DNA of 15,567 nt, taken from Alkalihalobacillus alcalophilus ATCC 27647 = CGMCC 1.3604. GTDB taxonomy: Bacteria; Bacillota; Bacilli; Bacillales; Bacillaceae_D. Below, piece after piece: positions 1 through 6,841 of the stretch (the stretch's first letter is position 1; each line of letters begins with the position of its first letter). The stretch lies in assembly GCF_000292245.2 (NCBI RefSeq), contig NZ_ALPT02000092.1, forward strand, positions 1-15,567. Reading direction: 5' to 3'. The position numbers and the translations under genes were made by a program. The notes under the pieces were generated by a model. That model was not told where the DNA came from. It made no database searches and saw only the letters and a program-made list of their open reading frames with translations.

Positions 1-330
1 ACGCCGAGATGGCTCTTGTTCGGCTTATAGTTCATCTTCTCCTATTCTTTTTACGCCGAACTCTCTCTTATTCGGCTTATAATTCTTACTCTCCATTCTT
101 TTTACGCCGAACTCTCTCTTATTCGGCTTATAATTCTTACTCTCCATTCTTTTTACGCCGAACTCTCTCTTATTCGGCTTATATTCCTTTTTCTCCTATT
201 CTTTTTACGCCGAACTCTCTCTTATTCGGCTTATAATTCTTTTTCTCCATTCTTTTTACGCCGAGCTGGCTCTTGTTCGGCTTATAATTCATACTCTCCA
301 TTCTTTTTACGCCGTACTTTCCCTATATTC
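1..330. repeat. 51/52-bp tandem repeat array with hairpin core (left array)
   Basis: Units begin with ACGCCG at 1, 53, 104, 155, 207, 258 and 309, giving periods of 52, 51, 51, 52, 51 and 51 bases. There are six full units plus a decaying seventh. Each unit has an inverted repeat, GCCGAA and TTCGGC around a pyrimidine-rich loop of about 10 bases, then a T/C-rich linker. In the units at 1 and 258 the first arm reads GCCGAG, which still pairs with TTCGGC through a G-U wobble. The array starts at or before the window edge. Because 51 is divisible by three, a plus-strand frame stays open through part of it and spells a 17-residue repeat, but it has no ribosome binding site and I do not regard it as coding. 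Function unknown. Confidence 0.93.
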
Positions 331-348
331 ACCTTATCAAACGCTCCT

Positions 349-385
349 CAAAAAAAAGAGCCAAATCTTTACTCGATTTGGCCCT
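349..385 (-). terminator. intrinsic terminator of the thioredoxin-like gene
   Basis: The arms GCCAAATC (360-367) and GATTTGGC (375-382) form an 8-bp stem with a 7-base loop. A run of A at 350-357 becomes the U tract on the minus-strand transcript. It lies about 35 bases past the stop codon at 419, in the right orientation to end that gene. Confidence 0.88.
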
Positions 386-418
386 CTCTCAAGGCTCCTT
401 TATTAATAAAACACAAAA

Positions 419-991
419 TTAAATAGCTTTTTCAATCGTTTCCATTAAACTTGTTTTTACTTCATTCCAAATTTGCTCGTTGCCAGAAAACTCTTTTGAC
501 ATCGATTGAACAAATGCTTTAAAAGCTTCCTCATACTTAGGATCTTCTTTATCCTCAGGAATATTTTGCTCTGCTTTTAATTTTTCAACAAGCGTTTGAA
601 CTTCTGGAGCACGAGGACCCCACTTCGCTACCTCTTCTCCATTTTCATCTAAGAAAATCACAATGGGGATGGAGCGAGACTTCCCATTTGTTAAATACTG
701 ATCCATCAATTCTAAATGCTCATCACGAATCAAATAACGAGTTTCAATAAGAGCTTCATTAGCCAGTCGTATCAAAATAGGCACATTCACCATCGCATCA
801 CCACACCAGTCTGCCGTTAATACGATCGCCTTTAACCCTTTTGTTTGATATTGTTGTAACCTTTTCTTCTCCTCATCCTTTAAATGAACCCCATTGTATA
901 CCGTTAACAATCTTTCTTTATGTACATTCATCGCTTGAATGTATTCAAAGCCCGTCATTCCCTTATCAAACCAGTTCAATAAATTAGTCAT
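419..991 (-). CDS. thioredoxin-fold family protein (Thioredoxin_9-like)
   Basis: This 190-residue cytoplasmic protein has the thioredoxin-fold landmarks. A beta strand (AIVLTADW, about 55-62) runs into the active-site loop WCGD at 62-65. A likely cis-proline motif SIPIVIFLDENGEE starts near residue 107. The architecture matches the thioredoxin-like family often found in Bacillaceae with WCGDA in place of WCxxC. Only Cys63 is present at the active site; the second, resolving cysteine is absent, so classic dithiol-disulfide exchange is not expected and a monothiol role is more likely. There is no signal peptide. The ATG follows a strong SD (GGAGGAGG on the minus strand), and a terminator follows the gene, so it is a single-gene unit. 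It is divergent from the small membrane gene at 1138. Family assignment is confident; substrate unknown. Confidence 0.85.
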   Translation of the reverse strand: MTNLLNWFDKGMTGFEYIQAMNVHKERLLTVYNGVHLKDEEKKRLQQYQTKGLKAIVLTADWCGDAMVNVPILIRLANEALIETRYLIRDEHLELMDQYLTNGKSRSIPIVIFLDENGEEVAKWGPRAPEVQTLVEKLKAEQNIPEDKEDPKYEEAFKAFVQSMSKEFSGNEQIWNEVKTSLMETIEKAI

Positions 992-1137
992 CTATTTTCC
1001 TCCTCCATCTAATAAACCTAAACCTTTCTTTACTATATACACTCCAGACGCTAAAAACAAAAAAATTGCTTATGCCCCACTCAAAACTTCCCATTTAGTA
1101 TAAAATGAACCCAAAAGATTTAGGAGGTCCATCATAA

Positions 1138-1512
1138 ATGAAGACTTTTATTAAGACTCTACTAATCATAGTATGTTTAACCCCAGCTGCTTTTCTCTTT
1201 CATTTTTATGAGTATAATCAACATATAAATGGAGAAGAAGCTCCTTTTTTACTGTTAGGTATCCTCTTATTTATTGTTGTAACTGGAGTGCTCTCTATTA
1301 AAAGGAAAGTACGTTATATGCTTTTAATAAATATCGGTTCAGTCGGACTATCTCTTATATTAGCTAATCTTTTTATTCCAAATGATACGAGTTGGTTTAA
1401 ACCATTTGAACGAGATATCGTCATTTTGTTAACCGGTTTATTCATATTTATTTGTCAGCTTGTTATTCATTTAATCTTGCTCGGAACTAAAAAGCTGACA
1501 AAACCTCTCTAG
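1138..1512 (+). CDS. small four-helix membrane protein, function unknown
   Basis: A 124-residue protein of about four hydrophobic helices: roughly residues 5-22, 36-53, 60-80 and 93-115. Short charged loops separate them (for example SIKRKVRY near 53). It is therefore an integral membrane protein without a recognisable enzymatic motif. Start choice is firm: the ATG follows AGGAGG with a spacing of about 8 bases. The first helix could act as an uncleaved signal anchor. It is transcribed away from the thioredoxin-like gene; a TATAAA at 1099-1104 is a possible -10 box but has no good -35 partner. I do not recognise a family. Confidence 0.75.
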   Translation: MKTFIKTLLIIVCLTPAAFLFHFYEYNQHINGEEAPFLLLGILLFIVVTGVLSIKRKVRYMLLINIGSVGLSLILANLFIPNDTSWFKPFERDIVILLTGLFIFICQLVIHLILLGTKKLTKPL

Positions 1513-1676
1513 TAATCTACAAATAAATCTCCTTCTTTTTAAACGGTTGGCATATAAATCTACTAGCACACATAAGTATTAATATCGAATATCGGTTACA
1601 CATTTACTATTCGCTATTGTATCAGGCTTTTTGATTTAGCCTAATCGCTTTACTCTCTGAAAAAGGAGTCGATTTA

Positions 1677-2276
1677 ATGGATAACCAACGTAAAACCGAA
1701 TATACACTACGTGTCTCCACAAACTCCGATTCTCATTATGAGTGGTTAGATTTAGGAGTACGGAATGTCGAGACCAAAAAAATTATTGGATTGCCCTCTA
1801 AAAAAAGAAAACAAAAGCGCTACTTGGTCTCTCCTATTCAAGAAAGAACATTTAAACCTCCAGACGACGATAATAACCATCTACTCCACCTTGTTTTATT
1901 AAAAGATGGTACCTATTGTTTAGAGCCTGGCAGGAAGGTCCAAGTTGATTTAACCACTTTACAAAATCAACCTAAAATCCAGGCCGCTGTTAGTGTCGTC
2001 ATTTCCCTTTCTTCATTAGAAAATGATGAGCAAAAGCGCATTCACTCCATCTCTAATCAAATGAAACAGTTAGACTTACACCTTTATGATCTTATTCAAT
2101 ATACAATGAGCAAGTATGGACATATTGAAACAACGACTGAAGAAGGCAGAAAAATTAAGAAATGGCAAAAAGAGAAACAAACTTTAGAACTGACTCGTTA
2201 TGAAACGTTAACACAAATCGCGATTCAGAAAAAAATAATGCCACCCCACTACCGCATCCAAATTAATATTCGCTAA
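1677..2276 (+). CDS. hypothetical soluble protein, 199 residues
   Basis: The ATG has a good ribosome binding site (AAAAGGAG about 8 bases upstream). The product has no membrane segment or signal peptide. The N-terminal half (about 1-110) looks beta-rich, with a basic patch KKRKQKR near 42-48 and an acidic turn PDDDNN near 62-67. From about 120 to 185 it is predominantly helical and charged, likely a coiled coil or helical hairpin (ENDEQKRIHSISNQMKQLD; KKWQKEKQTLELTRYETL). One cysteine is present. I do not recognise the family and propose no function. A strong hairpin with A and T tracts about 85 bases downstream is the likely terminator. It is convergent with the RDD gene. Confidence 0.72.
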   Translation: MDNQRKTEYTLRVSTNSDSHYEWLDLGVRNVETKKIIGLPSKKRKQKRYLVSPIQERTFKPPDDDNNHLLHLVLLKDGTYCLEPGRKVQVDLTTLQNQPKIQAAVSVVISLSSLENDEQKRIHSISNQMKQLDLHLYDLIQYTMSKYGHIETTTEEGRKIKKWQKEKQTLELTRYETLTQIAIQKKIMPPHYRIQINIR

Positions 2277-2360
2277 AGAAACGAAAGACTTTACGCATTA
2301 TCTCTGAATCACTAGGCTGGAAATGTTTGAACTTTTATCATATTAATCATTATGAAGACC

Positions 2361-2390
2361 AAAAAAATCCTGAATACTCAGGATTTTTTT
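2361..2390. terminator. bidirectional intrinsic terminator between convergent genes
   Basis: The arms ATCCTGA (2367-2373) and TCAGGAT (2378-2384) enclose the tetraloop ATAC. They are flanked by seven A on the left and a run of seven T on the right, so transcripts from either strand have a stem followed by a U tract. It lies between the stop at 2276 (plus strand) and the stop at 2577 (minus strand). The remaining bases 2391-2576 show no gene or other structure I can support. Confidence 0.85.
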
Positions 2391-2576
2391 ATTTATCCAG
2401 CAAAGCAGTTTGAATGTGATTGAATGAACGAGGAGATTAGGTTTATTAGACAAAGAACAGAGCAAAAATAACAAATTGTCCTATAAACCAGGGTTCGAAA
2501 CATCTTTTTATTGCGTAGGCAATAATGATAGTTTGGAGTTTCTTTCTAGTGTGTTCATCGCTTTACCTCTTGCTCT

Positions 2577-2870
2577 TTATAAATCGAACTCCCACTCATC
2601 TTTTAACTTTACATAAAGGAGTAATAGCTGGTTTTCTTTTTCATACATGGTGAGTTGGCTCTCATCAACTTGTAAACGCGGGAACAAAATTTCTGATAAT
2701 TGCTTTGTTAAGTTCTCACGTTGAGACAAACTAACAAATGTGAATCTTTCCGCATAAGTTTTAATTAAATTCCATTCTTTTTCACGTAACGATTTTAGTT
2801 GAAACTCTTCCACTTTTAATTGTTCAAAGGATAGCTGACGACGTTCTATTTCTTTATCGATTGGTGATTG
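2577..2870 (-). CDS. C-terminal segment of the RDD protein, reached only by a -1 frameshift
   Basis: This frame is open from the A-rich tract near 2870 to the TAA at 2577-2579, 97 codons. It starts QSPIDKEIERRQ and ends EWEFDL. From general knowledge of Bacillaceae RDD proteins, this type of charged, helical tail (SLREKEWNLIKTY, then an LTKQLSEILFP helix) normally follows the RDD membrane domain in one polypeptide. The only plausible internal start, GTG at 2811-2813, has no SD upstream, so independent translation is unlikely. The tail is cytoplasmic, mostly helical and without a catalytic motif. Read with the upstream frame, it would make a 268-residue protein. It could alternatively be the detached end of a gene broken by an indel or by a sequencing error in a homopolymer. 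Confidence 0.7.
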   Translation of the reverse strand, partial: QSPIDKEIERRQLSFEQLKVEEFQLKSLREKEWNLIKTYAERFTFVSLSQRENLTKQLSEILFPRLQVDESQLTMYEKENQLLLLYVKLKDEWEFDL

Positions 2871-3382
2871 TTTTTTCTTTTCTTTTTTGTTCTTCGTTCA
2901 TGGACAACAATCGTTCCCCCGACGATATCACCTAATCGTTTATGTTTTGGGTGGAAAAAGATAAACACAATGCCGAGAAAATAGGCCCCAGGCAGCTGAT
3001 CAACTAAACGGAGTAAATTACGGATAAAGCTAGATAAAAGCGTAATGCTATGCCCATTTTCTTGAATGACACGAATGCCAATTAAGCTTTTGCCTAACGT
3101 TCTTCCGCCCGAGACAAATTCATAAATAAAAAAATACCCAAAGTTAAGCAAAAAAATAAAAACGACCAATAATGCAATCGGCCATGTAGCTAAAGAATCG
3201 GTGAAAAAAACATTGCCCCAATCTAAGACCACATAAAAAACAAATAAGGCCAATACGAACTGTATGATCATAATTAACAAAGTATCTATCATAAAAGCTA
3301 AAGAACGACTCCCAAGACCTGCTGATTGAAACTGTACGGAAACATATTCTGGGGTCTTTATATCGACTTGCTCTTGATTCAA
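2846..3382 (-). CDS. RDD-family membrane protein (zero-frame product)
   Basis: The 178-residue zero-frame product has the RDD domain: the motif SRSLAFMID with Arg26 and Asp33, then hydrophobic helices near 32-56, 66-90 and 120-145. GGRTLGKSLIGIRV and RNLLRLVDQLP supply the remaining conserved positions. RDD proteins are integral membrane proteins; some are linked to ion or solute transport, but no substrate can be read here. The longest frame begins at a TTG at 3433 without an SD. I prefer the TTG at 3380-3382, preceded by GAGGTG with a 6-base spacer, giving MNQEQVDIKTPEYVSV. The frame ends in a lysine-rich tail and stops at 2846. A conserved-looking C-terminal region continues in the -1 frame. 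It is divergent from the SpoIIM-family gene at 3510, and the pair belongs functionally with the MoxR/DUF58 cluster. Confidence 0.85.
   Translation of the reverse strand: MNQEQVDIKTPEYVSVQFQSAGLGSRSLAFMIDTLLIMIIQFVLALFVFYVVLDWGNVFFTDSLATWPIALLVVFIFLLNFGYFFIYEFVSGGRTLGKSLIGIRVIQENGHSITLLSSFIRNLLRLVDQLPGAYFLGIVFIFFHPKHKRLGDIVGGTIVVHERRTKKKRKNNHQSIKK
2870..2888 (-). other. tandem in-phase slippery heptamers at the RDD frame break
   Basis: On the minus strand, the RDD frame reads ACA AAA AAG and then, two codons on, AGA AAA AAC. This places A AAA AAG (2888-2882) and A AAA AAC (2876-2870) in the exact X XXY YYZ phase needed for simultaneous -1 slippage. A -1 shift at either site enters the open frame of the C-terminal segment without meeting a stop. 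A AAA AAG is the same heptamer as the E. coli dnaX signal. I see no strong downstream stem-loop and no clear upstream SD-like stimulator. The runs are also poly-A tracts where polymerase slippage or a sequencing indel is easy. Confidence 0.6.
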
Positions 3383-3388
3383 TTGATT

Positions 3389-3394
3389 CACCTC
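3389..3394 (-). promoter_or_regulatory. ribosome binding site that sets the RDD start
   Basis: GAGGTG on the minus strand lies 6 bases before the TTG at 3382. It argues that the 17 codons further upstream in the same frame are not translated. Confidence 0.65.
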
Positions 3395-3509
3395 GTTGTT
3401 AAAGTAATTAGAAACTGTTTCTATTTTTATCAATTATTACTATAATAAAACTATGAATTGAACGATGGATAAATAGATTACTACATAACCTGCTTAAAAG
3501 GAGTTCACT

Positions 3510-4478
3510 ATGGATTTAAAACAATTTGTGAAACAACATCGTGATGATTGGAAAAAACTAGAACAACTAATTAGCACGATGCAAAAGAACAAAAGGAAAT
3601 TAACCGCAAACGACATTGAACAATTTCAGCTTCTCTATCAAAAATCTGCCCAAAATTTGTCCTATAGCCAAACCTACTACGCTAGTGCTGATGTGACTTT
3701 CTATTTAAACGGACTAGTATCTAAAGCTCATAATCTCTTATACAAAGACCAAGTATCGAGCTGGAAACAAATTCAATACTTTTTTACGACTAAATTTGTC
3801 CGACTCCTAACAGAACAGTGGCATATGGTTTGTATTGCCATGTTTCTATTCTTTTTAGGAGGAGTTGGTGGCTTTGCTGTCGTCGCAACAGACAGCCTTT
3901 ATATTTATTCGATTCTCCCAGCTGATGTTGCTCAAGCCGTTCGACCAGAACAACTAGGGGCAGGGCATGATCAAGTAGATTCAGCCTTAATGTCGACGAC
4001 GATATTAACGAATAATATCCAAGTTGCCTTTTTAGCCTTTGCTGGTGGTGTTACTTTTGGATTACTGACCGCTTATATTTTGATCTATAATGGCATTCTG
4101 GTTGGTGCTCTTGCAGGTCTGTTTTGGCATTATAACATGACCTATGAATTTTGGGCTTATATTGTTCCCCATGGCATCGTTGAACTTGTCGCGATTTTTA
4201 TTGCTGGTGGAGCTGGCTTGTTAATGGGTTATAAATTATTCGTACCTGGTCCTTATTCAAGAGTCTATCAATTAAAAGAACAAGGAAAACGTTCTGTCCA
4301 GCTCTTGTTAGGAACGATTCCTCTCTTTGTCATTGCAGGATTTATCGAAGGCTACATTACACCGGGTGATTTCTCATTGGAGGTCAAATATGCAGTTGCC
4401 TTTATTACCCTTATCGGACTTGTTCTCTATGTGATCGTTGGGAATCTATTAGCGAAAAAACGGATAGGTAATCACTAA
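3510..4478 (+). CDS. SpoIIM-family (DUF95) integral membrane protein
   Basis: A 322-residue protein with a soluble helical N-terminus (about 1-100). The opening FVKQHRDDWKKLEQLI is typical of DUF95 proteins. About five or more membrane helices follow, from residue 105. The family's conserved segment PHGIVELVAIFIAGGAGLLMG lies in the middle of the membrane region. SpoIIM itself acts in the DMP peptidoglycan-hydrolase complex during engulfment. This longer paralogue type is usually found outside sporulation operons, beside RDD, MoxR and DUF58 genes, so a scaffold or channel role in a vegetative envelope complex is more likely; that is inference. The ATG has AAAAGGAG about 6 bases upstream. A weak promoter candidate (TTGAAC at 3458, TACATA at 3482) precedes it. 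A long hairpin follows the stop codon. Confidence 0.88.
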   Translation: MDLKQFVKQHRDDWKKLEQLISTMQKNKRKLTANDIEQFQLLYQKSAQNLSYSQTYYASADVTFYLNGLVSKAHNLLYKDQVSSWKQIQYFFTTKFVRLLTEQWHMVCIAMFLFFLGGVGGFAVVATDSLYIYSILPADVAQAVRPEQLGAGHDQVDSALMSTTILTNNIQVAFLAFAGGVTFGLLTAYILIYNGILVGALAGLFWHYNMTYEFWAYIVPHGIVELVAIFIAGGAGLLMGYKLFVPGPYSRVYQLKEQGKRSVQLLLGTIPLFVIAGFIEGYITPGDFSLEVKYAVAFITLIGLVLYVIVGNLLAKKRIGNH

Positions 4479-4496
4479 CTTAATAAGTTGATATAA

Positions 4497-4542
4497 GAGA
4501 CTGGTCCATAAAGTCATTTTTATGATTTTATGGACCAGTCTC
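4497..4542. terminator. long-stem hairpin between convergent SpoIIM-family and DUF58 genes
   Basis: The arms at 4497-4512 and 4527-4542 (GAGACTGGTCCATAAA and its exact complement) form a perfect 16-bp stem. It extends by five further pairs (4513-4517 with 4522-4526, one G-U wobble on the plus strand) to a TTTT loop. Neither flank carries a proper T tract, so termination would rely on stem strength. Position suggests a shared terminator. Long GC-box stems of this kind also occur as dispersed terminator-like repeats in Firmicutes, so it may be one copy of a family. Confidence 0.7.
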
Positions 4543-4602
4543 AATTATGGCTTACTCCGCCAATATCTACCTAACCTATCCCCATTCAACGACCATTTTT
4601 AA

Positions 4603-5961
4603 TTAAATCAAACCGCGGTTTAGCATATTAATATACGAGCTAACAGCTGCTACTGCAATATGTTCTTCTTCTACTTCGAGCATTTCTAAACCTTGCTTCT
4701 CCCAACGATTTTGTTCTCGTCTTTTAAATAATGCCTGCTGCTGAGCCATGCTTTTTGTCATGGCTTCCATCACCGTGTTTGGTTCTGATTGAGCCCCCCG
4801 ATTTAACGTTTGATCCTCAATGCCAATCATCAAAAAGCGATGTCGCCTGCGTATCTGGCTTAAATAATGGAGGGCATTTTCTTCATATAAAAACGTTCGG
4901 ATGTCACTAAACAGCAAAATTAAGCTTCTTTTCTTTTGAACCGTTTGTAAATAATGAAAGACCTCGGCATAATTGGATTCAACTGCCTCTACTTGTAAAT
5001 CATAAATTTGGTTCAAAATCGTTTGTAGATGGCTCAACCCTTTTGCTGGAGGAATATAAACTTTTACATTTTTAGAAAAAGCAATAACGGCGACATAATC
5101 ACCTTTTTTCAAAGCCGCTGCAGTTACTGTTAAAGCCGCTTCAATCGCTTTTTCTAATCGATTACCTTGCTTTAATTCTGTTCCCATCATTCGTCCACAA
5201 TCGATTAAGAGTGTGACATATTTGCCATGCTCTGGTTCATATTCATTTGTCATGACTTCACGGAGTTTCGCTGTTTGTCGCCAATTAATCATTCTCGGAT
5301 CATCACCAACAACGTAATTTCTTACTTTTGAAAACTCGCCCACACCACTCGCTTGTTTACGAATAATCACACCCTCGTCAACTAAATAGCGTTGAGCACT
5401 TTCTAAATAAGCTTTCATTTCAGTGATATCAGGAATAACTTTGACGCTTTGTGGTTCAGTAAAATAAGTCTGTTTATTCCATAACCCGATTTTACTACGA
5501 TAACGAATAAACAAATGATCAATCTGATAATCACCCCGGACCGGCGCCTTCGTTTCATACATAATCCGCCGTGCCATCCCGGCTTCAATTACACCTGAAA
5601 GCGGAAATGGTCGCTCAAATGATTGTGGAAGACTATCCATGATTTGATAATGTAATTCTACCGCCGATTCATTCTTAAAATGAACGCTCGTTTCAAACGG
5701 CAAATTGCGTTCTACCTTATCAGAAATCGTTCGTGTTAACTTTATTTGCTTTTTAGAAGGCAAAGACACGAGATCAATAAAGCTTATTAATAACAAAAGA
5801 CCATATATAATTAGAACCCAAGGCCATGACAAACCGAAAAAGGAAGCAAGGAACAAAATAAACGATACACTTGTTAATATAAGCAAAAATCGATTGGTCG
5901 GGAGAAACCCTTTATCTCGGAACAGAAATCGAGCCCACAAGCTCTTCGATTGTTTGGTCAA
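4603..5961 (-). CDS. DUF58 domain protein (VWA-like), partner of MoxR ATPase
   Basis: A 452-residue protein with two N-terminal membrane helices (about 24-44 and 48-66), then a beta-rich extracytoplasmic-like region (70-180). The DUF58 signature lies at about 207-232: GEFSKVRNYVVGDDPRMINW followed by RQTAKLRE. A VWA-like fold follows from about residue 248, TLLIDCGRMMG, where the MIDAS DxSxS is degenerate (Asp-Cys-Gly-Arg-Met), so metal-dependent binding may be lost. DUF58 proteins pair with MoxR ATPases, acting as substrate- or effector-binding partners; the actual target here is unknown. The start is a TTG with GGAGG about 9 bases upstream, inside the last 50 bases of the MoxR gene, which implies translational coupling. 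It is the last gene of the minus-strand cluster. Confidence 0.87.
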   Translation of the reverse strand: MTKQSKSLWARFLFRDKGFLPTNRFLLILTSVSFILFLASFFGLSWPWVLIIYGLLLLISFIDLVSLPSKKQIKLTRTISDKVERNLPFETSVHFKNESAVELHYQIMDSLPQSFERPFPLSGVIEAGMARRIMYETKAPVRGDYQIDHLFIRYRSKIGLWNKQTYFTEPQSVKVIPDITEMKAYLESAQRYLVDEGVIIRKQASGVGEFSKVRNYVVGDDPRMINWRQTAKLREVMTNEYEPEHGKYVTLLIDCGRMMGTELKQGNRLEKAIEAALTVTAAALKKGDYVAVIAFSKNVKVYIPPAKGLSHLQTILNQIYDLQVEAVESNYAEVFHYLQTVQKKRSLILLFSDIRTFLYEENALHYLSQIRRRHRFLMIGIEDQTLNRGAQSEPNTVMEAMTKSMAQQQALFKRREQNRWEKQGLEMLEVEEEHIAVAAVSSYINMLNRGLI

Positions 5962-6841
5962 CTGTCCGTCCCTCCAATTCTACATGTGGAGATAATTGAA
6001 TACGATGTCTTAAGGCCGGTTTAACAACGAGCTTAATATCATCCGGAGTGACATAATCACGCCCTGATAAATAAGACCAAGCTTGAGCCGCCTTTCCAAT
6101 CGAGATCGCCGCACGTGTACTCGCCCCGATCCGAATTGACTCAGACTCTCTCGTCTTCCGAACAATTTGCATAATATACTTTAAAACATCATCACTAAGC
6201 TTAACCGCCTGAATCTCCGCTCTTATTTCAGCAAAAGTCTCTAGCGATAAAACGGCTTCAATGATCTCATTTCTTGTTTTGCTTTCCAACACTTGTTTTA
6301 AAATATTTTGCTCTTCTTCAAACTGAGGAAATTCAACAATTAATTTAAATAAAAATCGATCCTGTTGAGCCTCAGGTAAAGGATACGTCCCTTCAAATTC
6401 AATTGGATTTTGAGTGGCCACAACAAAGAAAATTTCATCTAATGGATAGGTCTCTCCTTGAATGGTCACTTGTTGTTCTTCCATCGCTTCTAGCAAAGCA
6501 GCTTGTGTTTTTGCTGGCGTTCGGTTAATTTCATCGGCTAATAAAACATTGGTAAAAATCGGACCTTTTAGCGTTTTAAAATCTCCTTCTTTTAAATCAT
6601 AAATCGCACTACCTGTTATATCACTAGGTAGGAGATCTGGAGTAAACTGAATCCGATTAAATTGACCACCTAAAAGGCTTGCAAGTGTACGTACAGTTTG
6701 CGTTTTCCCTGTTCCTGGAACCCCTTCTAATAACACATGTCCACCCGCTAAGATCGCGGATAATAAAAGCCTTAAGTTCTGGTTTTGTCCTAAAATTCGT
6801 TGCTCGTATTTTTCTATAAAGGATGCTAATTCTGGTCTCAT
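5912..6841 (-). CDS. MoxR-family AAA+ ATPase
   Basis: A cytoplasmic 309-residue protein of normal MoxR length. Visible motifs are Walker A GVPGTGKT (40-47), Walker B VLLADEIN (99-106), sensor 1 in VVATQNP (140-146), and the MoxR hallmark FEGTYPLPEAQQDRF (149-163) with its arginine. A C-terminal lid region (about 220-309) contains RIGASTRAAISIGKAAQAWS. MoxR proteins form hexameric rings that remodel or activate protein complexes, typically together with VWA/DUF58 partners. The ATG overlaps the end of the DUF4350 gene by 4 bases (ATGA), with GAGGAAGG immediately upstream. The DUF58 gene begins within its 3' end. All catalytic residues look intact. Confidence 0.94.
   Translation of the reverse strand: MRPELASFIEKYEQRILGQNQNLRLLLSAILAGGHVLLEGVPGTGKTQTVRTLASLLGGQFNRIQFTPDLLPSDITGSAIYDLKEGDFKTLKGPIFTNVLLADEINRTPAKTQAALLEAMEEQQVTIQGETYPLDEIFFVVATQNPIEFEGTYPLPEAQQDRFLFKLIVEFPQFEEEQNILKQVLESKTRNEIIEAVLSLETFAEIRAEIQAVKLSDDVLKYIMQIVRKTRESESIRIGASTRAAISIGKAAQAWSYLSGRDYVTPDDIKLVVKPALRHRIQLSPHVELEGRTVDQTIEELVGSISVPR

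Noticed and set aside
9..236. Plus-strand 75-codon frame encoding a 17-residue repeat
   Set aside because: It exists because the 51-base period is divisible by three. It has no ribosome binding site, and the 52-base steps and unit changes break it.
1..330. CRISPR array at either end of the window
   Set aside because: Repeats are directly adjacent with no unique spacers of regular length, and no cas genes are present.
3383..3433. Longer N-terminus of the RDD protein from TTG at 3433
   Set aside because: No SD precedes 3433, while GAGGTG is correctly placed for the TTG at 3382.
3510..4478. Sporulation gene spoIIM itself
   Set aside because: The protein is about 320 residues with an extra N-terminal domain, longer than true SpoIIM, and sits in a MoxR/DUF58/RDD context, so I call it a family member only.
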